NCBI GenBank assembly: GCA_022457155.1
Contig: JAJGOT010000114.1
Coordinates: 823,001 to 887,000, forward strand
Length of the DNA: 64,000 bases
Source: Cladopsammia gracilis
Lineage: Eukaryota; Cnidaria; Anthozoa; Scleractinia; Dendrophylliidae
Reading direction: 5' to 3'
Notes under the pieces: generated by a model
What the model saw: the letters and a program-made list of their open reading frames with translations, nothing else
The model's database searches: none
Told to the model about the DNA's origin: nothing
Program-made: the position numbers and the translations under genes
In this document: one piece after another, positions 56,381 to 64,000 of the stretch
How positions within the stretch are numbered: the stretch's first letter is position 1
Layout: each line of letters begins with the position of its first letter

Positions 56381-56543
56381 CCCCCAGCATTATGTTGCCA
56401 GTATCTATTTATACACCTGGGTGGAGAGAGACAAAGTGGAGTAAAGTTTCTTGTCTAGGAAATAACACGACGGCAGAGACCAGACTTGAACCACCGACCT
56501 TCCGATCTGAAGTCTAACGCGTTAACCACTACATCACCGCGCC
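56330..56543 (-). mobile_element. tRNA-derived SINE, head and body
   Basis: Minus strand: GGCGCGGTGATGTAGTGGTT (A-box region) then GGTTCAAGTC B-box (56483-56492), then a non-tRNA body (TTTCCTAGACAAGAAACTTT, CCAGGTGTATAAATAGATAC) leading into the ATGGACTAGCATCCCATCC tail. The complete head-body-tail order is typical of a tRNA SINE. Confidence 0.8.
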
Positions 56544-57059
56544 TTAACGTCTTGAATTAACAACATGCAGTTCGCACCAAATCGTTAAACGCCCTTAATG
56601 TCCTTAATCGGGTTCTAAATCAGTTTTGAGTCTGAGTGAAATCCTAATGCTACAATGCTATTGTACACCCGGGTGTACAGTATTTTCACGTGGAGCTGTT
56701 TGTTTATCCGATATTTTACAAAATAAAGTTTGGGATTTATCAAGTTTAACTACGAAATAGCTACGAAGGCGCTATTGCGGGAAGTAAAACTGATGTTAAC
56801 CCTCTGGAAAACCTTGCAGCTAACTGACGGGTTGCTCGGATAATGCGATCAACCGGTCCGACCACGTGCTAGTACATTTATAGTGAAGATAAACAAAGTA
56901 TCATTTCCGAGAATTTCAAATTCCTCGCATGGATAATACCACGTCTGGGCATAGGGGATATTAGCCGCGCACTACCTGCACCGCTGTCCGCATTCAAGTT
57001 GTACCGGCACGTACGCGATATTTTGCGGCAGTAGAAGCGAAGTGTTCATTGCGTGCACT

Positions 57060-57189
57060 ATGTCTTCTATTTGGTGTATGTTTTTCACCCAAAAAATTCA
57101 CAAACTCAGCCGATCAAGGTCTTACAATATTTCGGCGAAGCCGAAGAAAGGACAAAACAAAAAGAGATTTGGCTTCAGCCGGAGTAAAG
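57060..57189 (+). CDS. Candidate first coding exon, unrecognised (weak)
   Basis: ATG at 57060 opens MSSIWCMFFTQKIHKLSRSR, continuing basic (SAKPKKGQNKKRFGFSRSK) to a GTGAGT donor at 57190, phase 1. The surrounding 500 bases lack recognisable repeats. No second exon could be assigned; a CAG at about 57910 could join but soon reaches a stop. No family is recognised. It may be chance. Confidence 0.15.
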
Positions 57190-60100
57190 GTGAGTCTAAA
57201 TATAATATCACATCATCCAATGAGTTATCAGAAATCTAGTTCTTACGTCTAAAGGTGATTAACAAAGTAACCATTCTCTGACTTAAAAGCGATGGTACTA
57301 CTGTAGACAAAACACCTCGATCCTCGCTGAAGAATAATCCTTTCTCCAGCTACGGAAAGGCGACATTTAATTCAGTTATTTTTATCGTACATTTTGTTAC
57401 CCTAATATTGGTCACCTGTTACAGATTTGAATTTGTTGGTTAGTATCATAGTCAATTCGACTTTTCTTCTCTGAAATCGCCGTTGTGCCACTAGACAGCC
57501 CTCAACAGACCATCGTTACTGACTTATATACCGAATAGGCCCGGCTCACTAGAATACATCGAACAACCTACAACACCGATCTTAAGTGTAGTTCTGCAGG
57601 TGTTAAAGATGCTCTTAGGCATGAACAAGGGCACTTGAGCCGTATTCTTACCGAGAATGCTTACAGAAGGCACAGCACGAGTCAAATTAAACAGCACGTT
57701 TCCGAAGGGTTGCTCACGTTCCGGCGTTGTGTGTGCACTTTTACATTTGTGCACGTAAAATCTTCTTCCCGTATTGCATGGCTATAACGTTTGCCGGAAC
57801 CCTTGCCGGATGAAAATTGTGAAAATTCCAATGCATGGTGATATTTCGGATATTCGTTTCTCTATACTTTGTGAAACGAAATTTTGTAGTTTCTTTTCAT
57901 ATTTTGATCAGCGGTGAGCGCTCCGCGAGTAAAAAGCTTAAAGATGCCGCGAACGTGCCAACAAGAGTCTACTCCGCCGCTTCTGCTGTGATTTTACTGA
58001 CTGATGCTTACAGTTCCTCAGCATGATTTAGGTCGACTATAATAGGCATGTGTTGTTGTTGTTCCGTCGTATTTTTACCGCTCACCTTGTATAACAAAAC
58101 CAACTGCATAATTTACTGAATCTGAAAGGCGTTACTTTTGCACAGAACTGAAACCTTTGGAAATAACGAAATCACTGCGAAAACACCACAAAAATGCGGT
58201 ACATGCATTATTGGGTATTTGTCAATAATGTTTTTATTTAAATTATCCGCCACTTGATGATTTCATCCACAAACTTACAGGTTAAGTTACAACCACAAAA
58301 ACGACTCAAGGTTTATCACTCGGGTTCATTAACCTCATTTAAATCGGTTCCCAGTCACAATACATGCGTTCTTTCATATCTTCTTGTCTGTGTGTCTCCG
58401 CTTCGTTCTCTCAATAAATTCCTCTTTCATGCTCTTTGTTGTCAAATAACTTTGTAAAGGGAAAAGGAAGAATGTTAGAAAATACGACTGTTGGTTATCT
58501 GAAACATGCAAAGTTCAACATCCAATAATTCGCAAGTAAATAAGGCGCTTGCTAATTTCGTAAAGCGGAGCTAAACCACGAGGATTCTCCTAGTGTTACA
58601 CCCAAGAGCGCGCAATATGAATTTAAAACCTACAAAATGTTTAACACAAAATAGCACGACCTACAAGAAAATACATCTCAAAGGCTTTCATTTTAATTCA
58701 GGACCGGGTCGATTTTTTTCTACTGATAACAAGCTATAACAATATCATACAAAAAAGATTGACAATAACAAACTTAGATCGCATAAAAGCTATAACATTG
58801 ATTAGTAACTCCATGGGTTCAAATGAGTCATATTTCCGGATTTCTCTGGTATGTTGTTGTTTAAGCTGCTCAATTTTTTTTGAACCCTTCAACTGTGCGT
58901 GGCCAAAAATGACAAATTTAAAAAGTCGTCAAAAATGTTAAAAAAAAAAAACAACATACCTGAGTACCATAGAAAGTACTGCTCAAGACTTTCCATTTGA
59001 AAGGTAAAACTTTAGGATGATTCCAACAACGGAATTGAAAGTTAGATTTTATATACATAAAATACATCGTTGTCTCAGTCATGGTTTCACTTTACACCAT
59101 GCGAAGAAATTTACTCAGTGTTGGCCCCGGCCAGTCCTCACATTCTAAATCGGCAACAGTTTTACCCATGTAGGTGTGATATATTTAAAAGATTACAACT
59201 CTTGTTTGTAAGTTCAGTGGATGTGAGTAAATAATTCTTTTTCAACGGTACATCAACAACCTCCTATCATTTCCATTATCCATGGAATACAGTTTTATTT
59301 TCACTTTCTCTAATTGTTTATAGAATATTAATATTACACATCCTATTTTTCAATTCTCCCATATAAAAGTCCGTTGTTCGTCTATAAAATTCATTGATAG
59401 CGAATCATTCCGTGACTAGTTGTTTACACAAAAGGATTATCATCTTTAGCTTCGGTTGTATAGTGGCTTAAAAAGAGCGATGTCTCAAAGATGACGCAAT
59501 CAAACCATTTTCCGCCAAAGTATGTCAAATACGCCACATTTTCCCTCACAAATACTTTACGGATTATGAAACAAATCCCGTGTTTGCTGCGGCTGGTTCA
59601 TACCGTTTCCCTCTCCATGGGGATCTAAGAACGTTTAGGAATGGTTCTTATGCGGATTTCCGATATTGCCGCGATTTTTAAGATGGTCTTCAAACGGTGT
59701 TAACTGCACATGAGCGATTGCCTTCAGCACTTTTCAATGCCGCTGTTGATATTAAGCGGAGCTGATAACCTGATAACGAGGTATTTATAACTCAGTTACA
59801 GTTTATTTCTGTCCTTTCCGTCAGGAAATAGTAACGAGCCTTTATCGATGTGAATTGTTCTTTCAAAACAGTTGCTCATTGGACCATAGGCCTTCGGAAC
59901 TTTCGGCGGCACGAAAAACATCCATCGTTGATACTCTTCAGTTTCCGCGGTTGAGTCTCAGCTTAACCCGGGCCGCAATTTCTGAATTCAGTGAAACTTA
60001 CTCATAAGCCGTCCTGTTTAGTAGCCTTTAAAATTCTGGTATGAAGGTGAATCTCAATTTCAGACGAACTTAATTTACATGCGAAGTTGAGTAAAATATC

Positions 60101-61366
60101 GGCGGTTGTAATTTTGGCAAGATCATGCTTTCGCCACGCAGGAAATGGGCAATCAACTTGTTACCTTAGTACTTGAGGACCTTGAGTTCGCCGTCACAAA
60201 AAGCAGTTGAAAGCCTGGTTTGATTTCAGAGGCGCACAGTTATAAAGAGCAAAATACGAAAAAATATAATTATAACTGTGCTGAAGCAACTGAGAATTTT
60301 TAGCTCACGCAGTTATTCAGTTCATTGCGTAAAAAAAAATTGTCGGCTCTAGGCAATATAACTGAGGAATTTAAGCTTCATCTCGATGGATGGAACAAAA
60401 TAGGCAGGACTTGAAATTAGGATGTAGTAATATGATTTTGAAAGCGGTAGTTAGTTCTAACTAAAAAACGATTAAAAGTGCAGTGAGAGAACAACACTTG
60501 TGCGGCTAAAACGGCGAAACATCATATTCTAGACAGGAGGAAAATTTCGTATGATAGGACTTGGAGCCGGTTTGAAGGCAAACATGAGTTTGGGCGCCAA
60601 CAGCTTATAACCTAATTAGGAATGTGCAATTTTTCCCACGATTGTCCGTAAACTTCAACAGTTGCGAGTCAGTAAACAAAGGTTATTTTTATCAGTTGAA
60701 CAATTCACACTGAATTATACTATTTTGTCTATTTTAATGCAATAAACAAAGGTCAAAATGAGCAATATTTGCAAGTGATCTGTTCTAAAACGAGAAGCAA
60801 TATGCCTACTCCATTTTTTAGCCTTGTAATCGACCAATCAGACACACAGCCAGTACTATCTGGTATCTTATTCTATTCATTAAGTAGAAAATCGAAAATT
60901 GATACCTTTTTAGGCCCAAAACCGAAAAAATGACACCATATGGAAGGTAAAAACGAAATTATTTATTTTTTGTACACAGGAAGTTTAGCATCAACATGAG
61001 CACAGAATATTAGGCTGGGCTGCTAGACTAAGCCTAGTCAATAAATACCGCCATCATAACCGCGTATCTTTTTCGTTAAGCTGGGTGTTGATCCGGCTCC
61101 TCTTAACTGACGTCTTGTCGCTGTGGTCTTACCGTTTTTAAAGTCTTGTTTACGTACTATAATTTAGCTACTACAATTTAAAGGAACCCCAACCAAGGAT
61201 CATATATTAATCTATATTAGGACTGAGCACCTCAAAAACCATACCCTATCCCGCGGCACATACCTGTACAGCTAACATATGGGGGGAGAAGGGAATGCAT
61301 GCATCAAACTTTATTTTGCTTACAAGTACGCTGTGGTAATAAACATACACATAAGCTCCTGACATA

Positions 61367-61521
61367 CAGTGGAACCCAATTTTTCGAACCTCAAAGGGAA
61401 AGGGAGATTGGTTCGAAAAATCGAAGGTGGCACTGACCGACTAAAATCAAATCCAAGGGGAACGAGTTTTGGTTCGAAGAGGTTGGAAAAATCGAGGGTT
61501 CGTAAAATCTGGATTCCATTG
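61367..61521. mobile_element. Short pogo/Tc1-style MITE with TA duplication
   Basis: CAGTGGAACCC at the left and GGATTCCATTG at the right, flanked by TA. The interior repeats TTCGAA words (TTTTTCGAACC, GGTTCGAAAAATCGA). 155 bp. Related in terminus to the element at 29722. Confidence 0.75.
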
Positions 61522-61951
61522 TACAGTCGTTTAATATTCCCACGGCGGCATCTTACTAGAGTAGAGAGTCTGGATGGGGTTAGCGTAGACCGTAGAACTC
61601 TCAGTTATCAGTTAGATTCCCGGGAAAGGGGGGGGGGGGGGGGGGGTACTCAACAAAGTTTTGTACGGGGATGCTCCGCCCCGAGGCCCAAACCTTTACT
61701 CTTTTATATACCGTTTTTTTTTTTTTTTTTTTTTTGCAAAAAATGTAACCTTTTCATATACCTAGTTGACTTACATCCCTGATACATGCTGTAATGACAA
61801 AGGAAAAACAAAAGAAGCGTTCAGTCTGGCTAACAATAGAGCAATGTTTACTTACTTTTCACTTCAGTATAAACATTAGAATACTTTAATAGACCAATTA
61901 GCCGTTTACGTGCGACTTAATTAAATGGCAGTTTTTCCATCTTCAAAAAGG

Positions 61952-62115
61952 TACAGGTACTAAAAACGGCAAACTGATCCTTACGGCGAGGAGAAGAGAA
62001 GAAGACAGAAGTTAAATAATATATATATAAATTCAACTGTTTTTTTTTTTTTATTTCACTTCTCTCTCAATCTCTTCTCCTTGCCGTAAGGATCAGTTTG
62101 CAGTTTTTACCTATA
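61952..62115. repeat. Inverted repeat, about 45-bp arms
   Basis: Left arm AAAACGGCAAACTGATCCTT, GGCGAGGAGAAGA mirrors right arm TCTTCTCCTTGCCGTAAGGA, AGTTTGCAG. The spacer contains a TATATATATA stretch and 14 T. Probable MITE. Confidence 0.7.
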
Positions 62116-64000
62116 CTATTTCAAGATTTTTACTGATCTAGGTCGACGATAGATCCGGCACTCTTCATTGATTTGTCTCTGTGGTTTTGCCGTTATTATA
62201 GTTTTTAAAAAAGGTACCCTATTCGGGTGGAACATTCCCGTGTAGCTCATTATAGAGAGTACCCCCTCCCCCCCCCACCCCCCAGGTTAGATTTCTTGTT
62301 GATTTCTCGGTGATTTCTCAGCTATCAGAAATTTTAGTCACTGCGTGTATCTTGACAGATCTCAGATGACTTCTTTCAGTTTAAAAAAAAATCGGGTTAC
62401 GAAACACGAATTGAAAATGGTGTTGATGTGCGGTGAAAAGAATCCGAGAAAGAGTGAAAGATCAACCAGACAGGCGAGATTCAAGGTGGTCTCCAATTTG
62501 ATCCTTTATCCGGTTTCGGGAAGCTGAAGGCGTGACCGCTGTAACCACAAGCAGTACGAACGTGCTCCGAACGTCTTTACGGGGTTCGATTTCTCGCCCG
62601 TTGAACCATATTTTCACATAGAATGTTATATTGGACCTCTGTACGTTTATCTGCTTTGTCTCTTTGATACAACAGACCTTTACATAGATCCCACGTGAAA
62701 ATATGGCTGATTTACCGGTGTTAGCGCCCCGGGGGGGGGGGGGGGGGGGGGGTAGGGTGATACTTTGCAAATTTTTGGGCGGGAGTGTGCCGCTGGGACT
62801 CTGAGACCCTTAAGACCATTTTAGCTGCATTTTGCAACCCTATTCTAGACTAAACACCGAAAACCCCTACCCTATCCTATACCAAAATTTTGAACGCTTT
62901 CTTTGTTATTAGTTACCAGGGGTCAGTAAAAATGCCGTATCGTACGGCCCGACGTACCGACGTACCGATTTTTAAATGTCATTTGTCAGAAAACCTTGTT
63001 TAGACTAGCAACTGATCAGTTTCGCGGAAAATGATACTCTATTCTAGACCAAAATTCTCTGATTACTATACCCTATCCCAGACTAAACTGCTTGAAAACC
63101 ATACCCTTCACAGCGGCACATACCCATGTAGCTCATATATGGGAGTACTTCCCACCGGGTGTTAGCGCTACCAAAGCACGAATTTGAGCCCCGTCACTTT
63201 TATACGGGAGTCTGCCCCCCGGGAGATCGACACTGGCTTTTATCTGAGGAAGTACGGTTTATTAAAAGTGCTTTTAAATATTAATGACGATCACTCTCTT
63301 CAATCGTCAATTTTATCGATCATTGTTTTAGTTTGCTGCTAATCGAGGGAAGCAATTATTCGAAACACGTTTAAATGGACACTGTCCCGGCTGACAGATC
63401 GTGTTTTCATGATTATGCCTGGTGCTTGCTTTATTATTTTGAAATAGGAAGGAGAAAATGGACAAAAGTAACGAAAGCAAAGAAATATGAACTATAAAAG
63501 AAAAACACTAAAAACCTCAAAAATTCCACCAGAATGACAATTTTCATTTTTCTTGATCGTCTGTAACGAAATCAAATTTTGATAAAAATAACTGGTTAAA
63601 TGGCAAGAAACCGTATACGAGAATCCCGCTGTTTGTACGCTGGATCCTTGACTGATCTGCTTCAGCCAAAAAAAAATATAAAACTTTAAAGCAAAGTTGA
63701 AAAAGGCGTATATTTTGTTTAGTACAATATTTCAGCTGGCCAGACGAGCCTTCTTCAGAAGTTTTATATTCAAATTTGATGAACTGTAATCGGTTTGTAA
63801 TCCTGCACTTTTTCCCCAAACTACTTCTTTTGTTTTGCTCTATCGAATCTTTTTTATCCAATTTATATACAGTCAAACGACTACTGGTTTGACTATTACC
63901 CGTATATCGTAATTATTACACTGTATGTATAACTGAATTTTTGATGTGACTGATGAAAATATCAGCAATTTCACTACAAGTAGCTCGAACAACGGCAAGT

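Larger units (their letters stand above)
54641..57059. other. Satellite, minisatellite and SINE region, no gene
   Basis: Holds a CGTTTACATGAGGATAGCG-type repeat fragment (55305-55380), satellite units (55497-55740), the SINE-tail minisatellite (55948-56380) and the SINE head (to 56543). Sequence from 56560 to 57059 shows no repeat I recognise and could be the promoter region of the candidate exon at 57060. Confidence 0.5.
57190..64000. other. Right end, no gene recognised
   Basis: Satellite fragments (about 58230-58300, 58960-59045), a pogo-like MITE (61367-61521), 19-G and 22-T tracts (61628-61646, 61714-61735), an inverted repeat (61952-62115), a 22-G tract (62731-62752) and a minus-strand hammerhead-like stem-loop (63731-63760). 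From 59100 to 61300 I see nothing identifiable. Confidence 0.5.

Noticed and set aside
56470..56543. tRNA gene on the minus strand
   Set aside because: A and B boxes are present, but acceptor and anticodon arms do not pair properly and a SINE body follows directly.
61369..61782. 137-codon frame with a poly-Gly and poly-Phe stretch
   Set aside because: Runs through a MITE, a 19-G tract and a 22-T tract; not a real gene.

Overview
The window is eukaryotic, intron-containing, AT-rich and very repeat-dense, with no bacterial operon structure. Its repeats (tRNA-derived SINE, hAT, non-LTR and Gag-like relics, many short inverted-repeat elements) and its gene family suggest an early-branching animal. 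A cnidarian, probably a stony coral or other hexacoral, is my inference; no marker gene proves it.

The only genes I recognise with confidence form a local cluster of DRAM-family genes (Frag1/DRAM/Sfk1, the damage-regulated autophagy modulator / TMEM150 type of six-pass membrane protein). Each complete gene has two coding exons joined in phase 0: exon 1 carries three membrane segments and exon 2 carries three more plus a short acidic cytosolic tail. From left to right: gene A (minus, exon 1 at 1929-2297, remainder off the left edge); gene B (plus, 9695-10069 + 16686-17144); gene C (plus, 18675-19043 + 20642-21097); gene D (plus, 23763-24131 + 28615-29070); relic F (minus, exon 2 only, 33076-33494); gene E (minus, 41585-41947 + 39493-39951). 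C and D are very similar, including their introns, and are a recent tandem duplicate. E is the most divergent complete copy and keeps the SDTG...PE signature I associate with the wider family. B, C, D and E all end in a tyrosine-type YxxPhi sorting signal plus an acidic tail, which fits delivery to lysosomes or endosomes.

The rest is almost entirely transposon-derived. It includes several families of non-autonomous inverted-repeat elements with TA, TTA or TTAA target duplications; some are filled with reiterated copies of one short word. There are long foldbacks, an 88-bp satellite spread across the window, minisatellites (24-25, 32, 37 and 77 bp), and long poly-G/poly-C tracts.

From 43.8 to 64 kb I find no convincing host gene, only decayed mobile-element coding sequence: a Gag-like zinc knuckle at 45.46 kb, a frameshifted hAT transposase C-terminus at 51.7 kb, and a non-LTR retrotransposon C-terminus at 54.3-54.6 kb. 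One weak first-exon candidate lies at 57.06 kb.

The points most worth a second look are: transposon remodelling of DRAM splice sites (a decoy partial exon in D, a MITE between the pyrimidine tract and exon of F, a hairpin just before the C acceptor with an empty site in D); a repeated stem-loop resembling a degenerate hammerhead-ribozyme core; a satellite unit split by a 446-bp TTAA element; and a minisatellite grown from a SINE tail.
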